This document shows positions 47,165 to 54,993 of a stretch of DNA of 64,000 bases, one piece after another. The position numbers and the translations under genes are program-made. The DNA comes from CAWKAV01 sp963847735 (GTDB taxonomy: Bacteria; Desulfobacterota; Desulfuromonadia; Desulfuromonadales; BM103): positions 89,440 to 153,439 of the forward strand of contig CAWKAV010000002.1 in assembly GCA_963847735.1 (NCBI GenBank), given 5' to 3'. The stretch's first letter is position 1. Every line of letters starts with the position of its first letter. Below the pieces are notes generated by a model. That model made no database searches and was not told where the DNA came from. It was given only the letters and a program-made list of their open reading frames with translations.

Positions 47165-47533
47165 TCAAGGTCTCTCTATCACCATCCTGACAGCAAACCA
47201 GTTCAGCCCCAGCACCACGGCCAGGATCAGGACACCAAAAACCTCCATGCTGCTCTTCATGCCGGAGTTTATGGTGTCCATGATATAGACGCCCAGATAG
47301 CAGAGCGCGATAAATTTACTCGCCCCGCTCGCCCAGGCATCGCGACTGCTCCAGGCGACACTCAGGATAGCAATATTGGCAAGACCGTAGGCGGTGGTGA
47401 CATAAGCAAAAATCATAATCTCATGAGCTTTGCCGGACATGATGATGTTCATGCCATAATAGACCAGCCAGAAAGAGGTCAGAATGCTGAGGGAGATCAG
47501 ACCGATCATCAGGGGTGGATTTTGTGCCTTCAT
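47165..47533 (-). CDS. Small four-helix membrane protein, unknown function
   Basis: A 122-residue hydrophobic protein with four predicted transmembrane segments (LMIGLISLSILTSFWLVYYG; IMIFAYVTTAYGLANIAILS; FIALCYLGVYIMDTI; VFGVLILAVVLGLNWFAVRM). AAGG lies 10 nt before the ATG. Convergent with the hemolysin III gene. I do not recognise the family. Confidence 0.7.
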   Translation of the reverse strand: MKAQNPPLMIGLISLSILTSFWLVYYGMNIIMSGKAHEIMIFAYVTTAYGLANIAILSVAWSSRDAWASGASKFIALCYLGVYIMDTINSGMKSSMEVFGVLILAVVLGLNWFAVRMVIERP

Positions 47534-47715
47534 AGCCGCGCGCCTTGCTGTAGAGAAGTCTCAGGGAGTTACGTGGAGAATGAATGATCTTTATACAATC
47601 TCCGTGGCCAGAAAGCATTGATTTTTTTCAATAGCTGGCAAACAGCCGGACCACCAGGTCCGGCCTGACCCGGGTCAACGTAGATCTTTTGAAGCACTCG
47701 ACCCTGAACCTGGAA

Positions 47716-48171
47716 TTATCGCAAGAAATACCCGACCACCTGCCATTGATCATTTTCTCCAAGCATCAGGGTGATGGTTTCGATTACGCGTTCCCTGAGC
47801 TTAAACTTCGAAATAAAGGTCATCACCACATACTCACCGGTTGGCACATCGCTGGCCGAATCAGTATAGGCGATATCGTGGTGAATCCGCTCAATGACCG
47901 GACCGAGCAAGAATCTGATTCTGGCAATCTGCTCATTCCAGGCTTGCACGGTCAGCATCTTCTTCAGGATTCCCGAGGATACTTCCCAGCTTTTGGCGTA
48001 TTCTTCGGTATCAACCAGGAAAAGGAAATGTGCAGCGGCGCTTACTGACTTTTCTGCAACTTGTTGAGTAGGCGTTTTGTTCAGGACCGGAATGACGATC
48101 AGCAACAGACTGGTAAAGATCAGGCAGAGATGAAGTTGAGCGTTTCTCGAAAAGACCGGGATATTCAGCAT
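47716..48171 (-). CDS. DUF4019 domain membrane-anchored protein
   Basis: A 151-residue protein with an N-terminal membrane anchor (LHLCLIFTSLLLIVIPVL) and a periplasmic domain. VAEKSVSAAAHFLFLVDTEE, then YAKSWEVSS, and the C-terminal VVMTFISKFKLRERVIETIT with DDQWQVVGYF-like ending fit DUF4019. Start chosen at 48171 because AGGAGG lies 5 nt before it. Unknown function; such domains resemble small NTF2/cystatin-like folds. Confidence 0.78.
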   Translation of the reverse strand: MLNIPVFSRNAQLHLCLIFTSLLLIVIPVLNKTPTQQVAEKSVSAAAHFLFLVDTEEYAKSWEVSSGILKKMLTVQAWNEQIARIRFLLGPVIERIHHDIAYTDSASDVPTGEYVVMTFISKFKLRERVIETITLMLGENDQWQVVGYFLR

Positions 48172-48645
48172 GGCGTCCTCCTGTACAGTCAAGAGGAATA
48201 AACGTTATGTATTTTCTTACATTCTAATCCTCTCGACAGACAAGAGCAACCTGCTGTCAAAAATTTTTCAAAAAAGAGTATTTCAAAACAAATCGCACCA
48301 GGTAATTGCGTCTCTTGACTGCTCAAAACTTGCAACGGGTGTTTTTGGGTGGGCTTAATTTAACAAAAGAGTGCCAAGCATTTTGCCATATCACTCTGAA
48401 ATATCAAGGACTATAAATCCTGAGAACATCTAAGAATTAGTTACAGAAAACTTAGGAAAGCCCCACCCCAGGTAACAGGGAGGGACTATTTTTATTAAAA
48501 ATGTAATAAACAAGAACGGCCCATAACAAGAAACCGTTTACAGTTTTCCAATGAAATTTTTACTCAAGTCTGTATTCGACAGGGTCTCTTGCATTAGCAA
48601 ACAGTCTGGTCATTATTTAACCGTCTGTGCCTGACGCTAAAGCAT
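48172..48645. other. Long intergenic region
   Basis: A 474-base AT-rich gap. A C-rich/G-rich pair (GCCCCACCCC ... GGGAGGG, ~48,460-48,487) followed by ACTATTTTTATT resembles a plus-strand terminator or structured leader, but I cannot assign it to a gene or riboswitch class. No coding signal on either strand beyond chance frames. Confidence 0.35.
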
Positions 48646-48885
48646 TCAGAAGGCAGATCGTCTGTCAGTACCATTGAAGGGGAGAGAAACCTCACGTCTA
48701 TCCTTGACTCGAATAGGGTCAATACCAACAGTTACCCAACCACTTGATCGTTTAAACCTTTTTACGTGATTGTTTTCGAGCAGAACGTCGAGGGCTAAAG
48801 GAGTCAGATGCTGATAAGACCCATCTCTTGTGATGACATGAATATGAGGTTGTACTCGTCTTGGTCGGGCTCTCTGATCAGGCAT
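48646..48885 (-). CDS. Small conserved hypothetical protein (paralogue of 18439-18627)
   Basis: A 79-residue basic protein. Shared positions with the 62-residue protein at 18439: DGSYQHLTPLALDVLLENN against DGRFDMVKPDTLDVLIRQQ, then RFKRSSGWVTVGIDPIRV against SFKRNEGWAVVGRDPVRT, and a G-x-(D/E)RR ending. The N-terminus carries an extra RARPRRVQPHIHVITR stretch. Function unknown; isolated by long AT-rich flanks. Confidence 0.68.
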   Translation of the reverse strand: MPDQRARPRRVQPHIHVITRDGSYQHLTPLALDVLLENNHVKRFKRSSGWVTVGIDPIRVKDRREVSLPFNGTDRRSAF

Positions 48886-49092
48886 GCACGTCTCCTAACA
48901 AAAGTGAGAAGCATCCCACATCCACATTGATTATTAGAGCATTATAACTCCAAAATTAGGGATGACCATACCAATAATGAAACATAGCATGCGAATGCTC
49001 TAAATATTCTTACTATTACTCTTGCTTTGATTTGAGGCATTCAGATCGGCCGAAATGCGAAACTCTTAATAACCCTGTTTATAGTACACTGA

Positions 49093-49782
49093 CTACGACT
49101 CCAGCATCTCCGGTGCAACTTCCCTTATCCTGTTCAAAAAGAACTGCCAGTCACTCTGACTACTGTCACCAGTACTCTCTAGAATCTTTTTGGCATGGGT
49201 TATCCGCTTTGAGGCGTTCTTAAAACGGCCTCGGTTTGTGATTTTGAATGAGTCTGCCGGTTGGCTGTCTTCTTTGGTGGTGCAGTTACATTTACAATAT
49301 ATCTCGAAAGTCAAGATCTGGTCTCTTTGCTCAATGGCCTGAACCTTGGCTTTGACGAATAATTCAGGATGGAGATTATTTAAGTACTGTAGACCCAACA
49401 TGGCGTTGTTGAAAATTTTTTCACAGGGGTGGAATAAGTCTCTGTACTCCCTGACGGACCTCCGAACGATTCTATCCTCCCAACGTATATCTTTGGGCAA
49501 CTTTAACGCTGTCTTGCGTCCCTTAGCTTTGGAATACTCGCTTTCATCGAACAGTTCGGGAGTGTGTTGTTCGTTATCTTCGAGAAGTTCGGGAGTGTAG
49601 TGATCGATATCTTCAAAAAGTTCCGGGTTTGCCTGTTCCATTGCCTCCAAAAACTGCTTGGCCCTTTGCTTTTCCTTGGGGTTGCCTACCATCATAATGA
49701 TTTGCTCAAAGATTATCCTCTGGCGTATTCGATATACCCAGACGTACTCACGCGCTGTAAATTTTTCAGAGGGCCTTGTCAT
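49093..49782 (-). CDS. Hypothetical protein with PELF(E/D)-type repeats
   Basis: A 229-residue soluble, charged protein that I do not recognise. Near residues 50-85 a ~11-residue unit recurs three times (NPELFEDIDHY, TPELLEDNEQH, TPELFDESEYS) and is visible at DNA level as ~33-base repeats. Two Cys-rich touches (YCKCNC) occur around residue 160. C-terminal half is basic (NRGRFKNASKRITHAKK). It sits between AT-rich intergenic stretches without an operon partner, which could fit an acquired gene. Codon pattern is compatible with translation. Confidence 0.6.
   Translation of the reverse strand: MTRPSEKFTAREYVWVYRIRQRIIFEQIIMMVGNPKEKQRAKQFLEAMEQANPELFEDIDHYTPELLEDNEQHTPELFDESEYSKAKGRKTALKLPKDIRWEDRIVRRSVREYRDLFHPCEKIFNNAMLGLQYLNNLHPELFVKAKVQAIEQRDQILTFEIYCKCNCTTKEDSQPADSFKITNRGRFKNASKRITHAKKILESTGDSSQSDWQFFLNRIREVAPEMLES
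49540..49640. repeat. Imperfect ~33-bp tandem repeats in the 49093-49782 gene
   Basis: Three diverged units share the plus-strand core AGTTCGGGAGTGTNNTG followed by ATCTTC-like ends, at about 49,555, 49,588 and 49,618. They encode the PELFED-type repeats. Confidence 0.65.
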
Positions 49783-50000
49783 CGATCCACTCCAGCATAC
49801 ATATCAGATAAATGCTGTTATATCCATGTATACGAACTGCACATCTTTCCTTATTGCAATAACAAGTAAAACCACCCCGTTCGTGCAGATGGCTTGTGAT
49901 TAATCCGTCGTATCCTCTCAAATTCCTGGAACGTTGTTGAAGATAAAGTGATTATCGCTCTACTGTTTGCCAGCAAGCAACTGCGCTCCGACCTCCGGAG

Positions 50001-50246
50001 CTATTCGCGATCCGCAAGTGACACTCCGCAGCTGCCGTCGCAATAGGGTTCATCGCCGGACAAACCACAGCCACAGATAAAGACCTTCTGCCGTTTTTTT
50101 ATTTTGAATTCAATCGGAGAGCTTTCGCTGCCACTGTGTGATTCATCACAAAAAGGCAGGTTTTGAGATTTTCCACAGGTGCAGCGAAAGTATGTGCCAG
50201 GCTCAAGAGTGATCCTGATCGGCAAGCCGACATTGTCGTTTTTCAT
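50001..50246 (-). CDS. Double CDGSH iron-sulfur domain protein
   Basis: An 81-residue protein with two CDGSH-type 2Fe-2S motifs. The first, CTCGKSQNLPFCDESH, is canonical with a terminal His ligand. The second, CGCGLSGDEPYCDGSC, has Cys in place of that His. N-terminal GLPIRITLEPGTYFRCTCGK is typical of bacterial family members. Likely a small electron-transfer or cluster-transfer protein in the cytoplasm. Monocistronic. Confidence 0.88.
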   Translation of the reverse strand: MKNDNVGLPIRITLEPGTYFRCTCGKSQNLPFCDESHSGSESSPIEFKIKKRQKVFICGCGLSGDEPYCDGSCGVSLADRE

Positions 50247-50387
50247 AGAGACTCCTTAAAAGCAAGTGACATGGAACGCGGTACGAGAGACGCGGCTCAA
50301 ACCACGAACGTGTAAAACTATAATCACCATTAACTATAAACGTCTAACCACAAACAAGCCAAAGCTTTTTTCGCGTTCATCGTCTTG

Positions 50388-50624
50388 TTATTTCACAAGC
50401 CAGTCGTAGGCGAACTTACCGACGACACCGATGAGCACCAGTTCCACCAGAGTGATGATCACCATCACCCATACCTTGCCTTTACGATCCTGTAACCTTT
50501 TCGCCAGGAAGTCAGGCATAACCTTGGACATGTCATGATTCATATTTTCCCAGGCTTCCTGAAAGACGCTGTCCTGCTGCTTTTTCTTTACAGCCGCCTT
50601 CTTCGGATCAGGTCTTTTGCTCAT
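50388..50624 (-). CDS. Small single-pass membrane protein, unknown function
   Basis: A 78-residue protein: basic N-terminus (RPDPKKAAVKKKQQ), an amphipathic middle (FQEAWENMNHDMSKVMPDFL) and one C-terminal transmembrane helix (VWVMVIITLVELVLIGVVGK). The organisation suggests a tail-anchored protein. No family recognised. Confidence 0.6.
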   Translation of the reverse strand: MSKRPDPKKAAVKKKQQDSVFQEAWENMNHDMSKVMPDFLAKRLQDRKGKVWVMVIITLVELVLIGVVGKFAYDWLVK

Positions 50625-50786
50625 TGGTTGCCATTCCCAGGGATAAAATCACAGCAGATAGTCCGCTTCAAACGATAAAAAACCACCCGACGACCAAGGC
50701 CGGGGGCGACTTAGAGACTACAGCTTTTAAAGTAGGGGGTCAACTGGAAGTGAACAGTTTCGGGGGTGAGGATTCACGGCATTCAA

Positions 50787-51347
50787 CTACCAGAACCTGA
50801 CATCTCCGGTATCAACATGGATGAAGTTCGATTTCGGATAGTAGCCGACACCACCCATGCGCAGATCGAGGGCGGCCTTGCGTACCTTCCTCAAAGTAAC
50901 ATCAGGAATCCTGAAATCAACGGCTTTACCTTGCATGTGATAACTGTTTTTGGCAACCCCGCGGGAATTGTGACGCAATTCCTGATTGGTTTGTGGTGAA
51001 CGGTAGCCGGAGACAATCTCGAAGGGTCGACTGGTGCCAACTTTACGCGAGAGAGCAGCCATCAGATCAAGCGTCTTTGGGTCTATCCTGTGAACTTGGT
51101 TGGTGCGGTGGTCACGCAATAAATAGTCGATATCCTGCAATGCATCACGCAGATAACTGCCCTGTTCCCAGTAAACTAATTTTTTCAGTCGCTCGCCGGT
51201 ATGGGTATTGAGTAGGCTCAGGCTACGTTCCTGGTCACCGTAAAAGCCAAAACGGGCCCAGGCGGACAAGGGAGTGAGGCAGACAGCAGAGGCCAGCAGA
51301 CCGGCTTTAAGCAGTTGGCGACGGTTCAGTATATGTTGTGGGGGCAT
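50787..51347 (-). CDS. DUF882 / MepK-like murein endopeptidase family, Tat-type signal
   Basis: A 186-residue exported protein of the peptidase M15-related DUF882 group (E. coli MepK/YcbK). N-terminus NRRQLLKAGLLASAVCL resembles a twin-arginine signal. Core motifs: FEIVSGYRSPQTNQELR, AKNSYHMQGKAVDFRIPDV with the zinc-binding His and Asp, and SNFIHVDTGDVRFW with the last His. Start set at ATG 51347 so that the signal is at the N-terminus; the frame extends 21 codons upstream. Predicted to cleave peptidoglycan cross-links. Confidence 0.87.
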   Translation of the reverse strand: MPPQHILNRRQLLKAGLLASAVCLTPLSAWARFGFYGDQERSLSLLNTHTGERLKKLVYWEQGSYLRDALQDIDYLLRDHRTNQVHRIDPKTLDLMAALSRKVGTSRPFEIVSGYRSPQTNQELRHNSRGVAKNSYHMQGKAVDFRIPDVTLRKVRKAALDLRMGGVGYYPKSNFIHVDTGDVRFW

Positions 51348-51757
51348 ATGGGAGTTATCCTGTTGCAGAGACTTTGCGAGACCTGCAAATAAATCAATAC
51401 AAGGCTTCAAAGGGTTGTCAGCATCATACCTAGCAAAGGTTGTTCCATAACGGTTCCAGCGAAGAAAAAAACCTGGGAAGGAACCCCACCAGCAGATAGA
51501 GACAATAAATTCATTATGTTAGCAAGGCTTGTGCGTTACTGAAACAAAATTCCTGGCTTGAGATGAACGCGATGACAGATCTGAATATGCAGCCTGGTGA
51601 CAAAAAAACGCGTCACCAACAGTGTATTAACACAAAGTCAAGGATCCCTGCAAGTTATTGTTTGTTAACAATAAATTGGCCATTGAGGGCGAGGCTCCCT
51701 CCAGGCAGCAAACGGCCCCTGCCCTGCTCTGTGGGCAAGGAGGTCATGTGTCTGTGC
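51348..51757. other. Intergenic region between DUF882 and nitroreductase genes
   Basis: About 410 bases with no supported gene. Plus-strand open frames here run antisense into the nitroreductase gene and show no family features. I see no tRNA or strong terminator. Confidence 0.4.
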
Positions 51758-52300
51758 CTATTCAGCAAACTTATTGTAGTGAACTTGATCAAACGGCAGG
51801 CTTTCCAGGGCGTGACCCGCTTTCTGCTCAGCAGGATAGCCGAGGCCAACGATGCATTCGACGACATGAGAATCCTGCAGTCCGAGCAAATCCCTAAGAT
51901 ATGCTTCAGCGCTGCATTCAGCGTCGTGCGGACGCAAGCGGATCTGTACCCAGCAACTCCCCAGGCCTAGTTCTTCAGCCGCCAGCTGTATGACCATGGC
52001 GGCGATCGAACAATCTTCTGTCCACACATCACTTATAGTCGCATCGGCAGCAACCACGATCGCTAACGGGGCCGCAGACAGAAACTCGGAGCCGTGTTGT
52101 TTGGCTGTGCCAAGTCGCCTTAAAAGCTCCGGTTCGGTGACGACAATAAACTGCCAGGAATTGCGTCCGCGTGAGGTCGGCGTGCGAACGGCGGCTTCGA
52201 TGAGCACATCAATCTTGTCGGATTCAATCGCCTGGTCGGTGAACTGACGTATACTGCGACGTTTGCGCAGGAGGTGGAGCATTTTTGTTTCCAAGGTCAA
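51758..52300 (-). CDS. Nitroreductase family protein
   Basis: A ~180-residue FMN-dependent oxidoreductase. FMN-binding landmarks: LRKRRSIRQFTDQAIESDKI, RTPTSRGRNSWQFIVVTEPE, and the late ECIVGLGYPAEQKAG. Normal length for the family. The first in-frame start is a TTG at 52300 overlapping the TGA of the receiver-PilZ gene; an ATG at 52282 is an alternative. It is the last gene of a mazG-like / receiver-PilZ / nitroreductase operon. Substrate unknown. Confidence 0.88.
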   Translation of the reverse strand: MTLETKMLHLLRKRRSIRQFTDQAIESDKIDVLIEAAVRTPTSRGRNSWQFIVVTEPELLRRLGTAKQHGSEFLSAAPLAIVVAADATISDVWTEDCSIAAMVIQLAAEELGLGSCWVQIRLRPHDAECSAEAYLRDLLGLQDSHVVECIVGLGYPAEQKAGHALESLPFDQVHYNKFAE

Positions 52301-53001
52301 TTCCTCTCCATGTATTCGCTTATGATATCGACAGAGCTCATGTCTATCGACTGAATTTCAATACCGAAGCCCTGAGACAAGCTCATGTTCTGTCGAGGAA
52401 AGCCCTGGTTGACCCAGGCTATGCGCCCGGAAATCTTGATCGGCTTGGGACTGATCATGGGCAGCAGAAAAGACGCTGTGATACGGCTGTTGGGAGGTAT
52501 TTCATCACGGAACTCGACATAGAGGCCATGCAGGCTGATATCGACCCCCAGACCATAGAAGTCTGTCCCATTAATGGAAAAGTTGACCGTCATCTGACAT
52601 GGGACACGTCTCTCGCGACGTTCAATATTGAAGAGATGGCAATGACCAAGGTTGAGGAACTCTTCCCTGCCAAAGGGTTTCGCCAGATAACCGTCGCAGC
52701 CCGACGCCTCGACATCCTTGATGGTGGCGTCCCGGTCAGGGGTAAAGATCAACAGGACCGGAATCTTCTTGAGTTTCGGATGCGCCTTGATTTTCCGGCA
52801 GGCCTCGAGGCCATTCATGCCCGGCATTGCGACGTCCATGTAGATCAGGCTGGGCCACTCTTGCATCGCCACGTGAACAGCTTCTTCGCCGCTTTTAGCA
52901 GTAATAATAGTAGCGGGCGTCCGTTTAAAATAATCGCGCATGACATCGCGAAAAAAATCGACATCATCAACCAGAAGAATTTTCACGTTATCCTGGTCCA
53001 T
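52297..53001 (-). CDS. Response regulator with receiver and PilZ (c-di-GMP binding) domains
   Basis: A 234-residue protein. Receiver (~5-125): LLVDDVDFFRDVMRDYF, phosphoacceptor Asp in IYMDVAMPGMNG and Lys in LAKPFG. PilZ (~130-230): the RxxxR element is RRERRVPCQ and the D-x-S-x-x-G element is VDISLHGLYVEF, both needed for cyclic-di-GMP binding. Start at ATG 53001 because AAGGAG lies 6 nt before it; an ATG at 53019 would contain that site. Links phosphorelay and c-di-GMP signalling; the partner kinase is not in view. Confidence 0.9.
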   Translation of the reverse strand: MDQDNVKILLVDDVDFFRDVMRDYFKRTPATIITAKSGEEAVHVAMQEWPSLIYMDVAMPGMNGLEACRKIKAHPKLKKIPVLLIFTPDRDATIKDVEASGCDGYLAKPFGREEFLNLGHCHLFNIERRERRVPCQMTVNFSINGTDFYGLGVDISLHGLYVEFRDEIPPNSRITASFLLPMISPKPIKISGRIAWVNQGFPRQNMSLSQGFGIEIQSIDMSSVDIISEYMERN

Positions 53002-53015
53002 CCTGAACTCCTTCG

Positions 53016-53294
53016 TCAAAAAGCCTGGCCCTCTTCAAGCAGGGCCCGCAACTTGGCCACCTTTTTCTCTACTGCCGCATGCACATGGTCTTCTCCGAGC
53101 ATATAAGTCAATTGCCCGACCATGAGAAACACGTCAGCAAGCTCATCGATGACAGCCTCTTTGCTGATTTTACCACGGGCAAAATGCTGCAGAGCGGCAA
53201 TCAGTTCGGCACACTCTTCGATGGTCTGATCATACTGGGCCTTTTCACCCCAGAGACTGATCGTTTCTGCATAGATTCCACGATAACACATCAT
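53016..53294 (-). CDS. MazG-like nucleotide pyrophosphohydrolase domain protein
   Basis: A 92-residue all-alpha NTP-PPase. Metal-binding motifs: QTIEECAELIAAL (E-E-x-x-E) and AVIDELADVFLMVGQ (D-E-x-x-D). Such small proteins hydrolyse (d)NTPs to monophosphates, often as house-cleaning enzymes. Start set at the MMCYRGIYAE methionine; 10 more upstream codons look unrelated. Lies 14 nt before the receiver-PilZ start, so probably one operon. Confidence 0.8.
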   Translation of the reverse strand: MMCYRGIYAETISLWGEKAQYDQTIEECAELIAALQHFARGKISKEAVIDELADVFLMVGQLTYMLGEDHVHAAVEKKVAKLRALLEEGQAF

Positions 53295-53576
53295 GATAAA
53301 AACCAACTTTAATGGCAATACCATGAAATGGCATTACCAACTGTATTTGTATGCCCCGAGGAACGACAGGAGTCATTTTAGGTAACGATATAAGATTCCA
53401 GACAATTCCGTTGAAGACGTCTGACAGCCGTGCATTCTTTGCATTGTTATCGTGACACAAAATGCCAGGCAGAGAGAAGAGGGTAACAGGAGAATATTAT
53501 AAAAACCAAGCCAAATAAAAGGGCAAGGCTTCGAACAGCAGATATCGGTTCAGCCAACCCTTGCCAAAAGCTCGTT

Positions 53577-53765
53577 TCAATCCAGGATGATTTGATCATG
53601 TGCCGTGACAACAACCTGATATTCTTCATTTTTTTGCACAGCCCTGCAATTCTCCATGGTCTCCAGGCAAAGCCCCTTGACCATGTCGAAAGAGAGGCAA
53701 AAGCCTTCGACCACTTCCTTGTCGGCGCGTTCACATTTTGACACATCAATATGGGTCATATCCAT
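53577..53765 (-). CDS. Small Cys-rich hypothetical protein
   Basis: A 62-residue protein starting MDMTHIDVSKC. Start decided by GGAGG 5 nt before the ATG at 53765. Four cysteines (KCER, GFCLSF, GLCLET, NCRAV) may form disulfides or a metal site; no signal peptide is present. Separated by 119 nt from the upstream PycTM-like gene on the same strand. Family not recognised. Confidence 0.6.
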   Translation of the reverse strand: MDMTHIDVSKCERADKEVVEGFCLSFDMVKGLCLETMENCRAVQKNEEYQVVVTAHDQIILD

Positions 53766-53884
53766 GCAGGCCTCCATCGTTGGTTGTGGCTTATGGAACT
53801 GAACCTTTACTGACCAAAGGAGCAAAGATTATGCCATTGCCATACACAGCCTGTTCAGGAAGAAAGGACGAAAAGTGCAAAGCC

Positions 53885-54397
53885 TCAGAAAAAACGCAAA
53901 GTTGTTAATAACGCGGCCCCTGCGAGACCCAGCAACAGTGCCCACAAACCATTGCGTATCCAGAAGTATTTACGGGTAAGCCGGTGTTTGCCGAGGTAGT
54001 AAATCTCACGCAGATAGGCGTCATACAGTTTCTCCTTATCGGCGAGGGTCTCCTTGAATGCTGCCTTGAATTCATCTTCGCTGACTTGTGCAAAGGACCG
54101 GAAATAGAAGAGGTTCAAAACCCCTTTGACGTGCAGTGTCGGAATAATGGCAAAAATGGAGAAGAGGATTGCAAGCCCGCCAGTCACCATCAGGGCCAGA
54201 AAGGTAGGCAGGTCGAGTTTGTCATACTGTGTCACAGAGATGGTCAGCATCAGGGAAGAAGTTGTCATGATCATCGACGCCTTGTGATCAGCCATCTGGT
54301 TAAGCGTCATGTGCTTGCTCAGATTGGCACGCAGGGCGTTGCTCGCTAGCAACCTCGGCAGGAAAGGCTCTTCGACGGGAGTCTGTTCCATCATCAT
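53885..54397 (-). CDS. PycTM-like (DUF5706) membrane protein
   Basis: About 170 residues. An N-terminal helix (LLASNALRANLSKHMTLNQM, then ADHKASMIMT) leads into two transmembrane helices (SSLMLTISVTQYDKL; LMVTGGLAILFSIFAIIP), a soluble insertion (~95-145) and a final helix (GLWALLLGLAGAALLTTL). The ADxKASMI pattern before a first membrane helix is that of PycTM, the effector of Pycsar anti-phage systems, and of related DUF5706 proteins. No nucleotide cyclase gene lies nearby, so a defence role is unproven. Several in-frame ATGs follow AAGGAG, so the exact start is uncertain by three codons. Confidence 0.65.
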   Translation of the reverse strand: MMMEQTPVEEPFLPRLLASNALRANLSKHMTLNQMADHKASMIMTTSSLMLTISVTQYDKLDLPTFLALMVTGGLAILFSIFAIIPTLHVKGVLNLFYFRSFAQVSEDEFKAAFKETLADKEKLYDAYLREIYYLGKHRLTRKYFWIRNGLWALLLGLAGAALLTTLRFF

Positions 54398-54403
54398 CAC
54401 TCC

Positions 54404-54910
54404 TTATACCAGGGATATTTCATCAGGCAGGGTCTCTTGCGGCTCGAACCATTCGTTGTCGGCAAAACCCGAATCGGTGATCTGATCCAGTCGGCGCTTC
54501 ATGTACTTGCCCTCGGCTTCAACGGCAATTTCACCATTGGGCAGATAGAGCTCTCCTGTGCCCTCGAAGGTCCGGCTTCTCTGATTGGTAATGCGGGAGA
54601 TTGCCTTCAACTCCGTACCAAGAGGAACAGGTTTCTTGTAACTTACTTTTAATTCAACCGTCACCCCGAAAGTGCTGCTGTCGGTGGTCATCATGATCGC
54701 ACGACCGATCACCTCATCGAGAATGGTGGCGGAAATCCCGCCATGCATGACCCCAGGGTAGCTCTGATGTTCGTTCAGGGGTGTAAATACGGCAATGAGC
54801 TGATTATTCTCTGTCTCATAAAAGCGGGTTTTCAAACCAAATTCATTATCAACTCCACAAACGAGGCAGTGCTTCGAGATATGCTGGCTATTGGTGATTT
54901 TGTGGTTCAT
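54404..54910 (-). CDS. PaaI-family hot-dog thioesterase
   Basis: A 168-residue hot-dog fold protein. Motifs: CLVCGVDNEFGLKTRFYETE at the N-terminus, then PGVMHGGISATILDEVIGRA (the HGG active-site region) and VELKVSYKKPVPLGTELKAI. The C-terminal tail beyond ~135 is an extension. ATG 54910 follows AGGATAACC; the frame extends 13 codons further. Likely an acyl-CoA thioesterase, substrate unknown. It ends 7 nt before the PycTM-like gene start, so the two are probably co-transcribed. Confidence 0.87.
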   Translation of the reverse strand: MNHKITNSQHISKHCLVCGVDNEFGLKTRFYETENNQLIAVFTPLNEHQSYPGVMHGGISATILDEVIGRAIMMTTDSSTFGVTVELKVSYKKPVPLGTELKAISRITNQRSRTFEGTGELYLPNGEIAVEAEGKYMKRRLDQITDSGFADNEWFEPQETLPDEISLV

Positions 54911-54993
54911 GGTTATCCTGATCATCAAAAGGGATTGGAGCCCTCTCACTCGGGGCGGCTATCAAACTCAACGAAACCCTGCGAAGCTACCGC

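Noticed and set aside
48455..48500. C-rich/G-rich hairpin resembling a riboswitch or terminator
   Set aside because: No match to a riboswitch class I can recall and no adjacent gene in the right orientation.
52285..53106. 273-codon plus-strand open frame antisense to the receiver-PilZ gene
   Set aside because: Shadow of an intact receiver-PilZ gene with strong motifs and ribosome-binding site.
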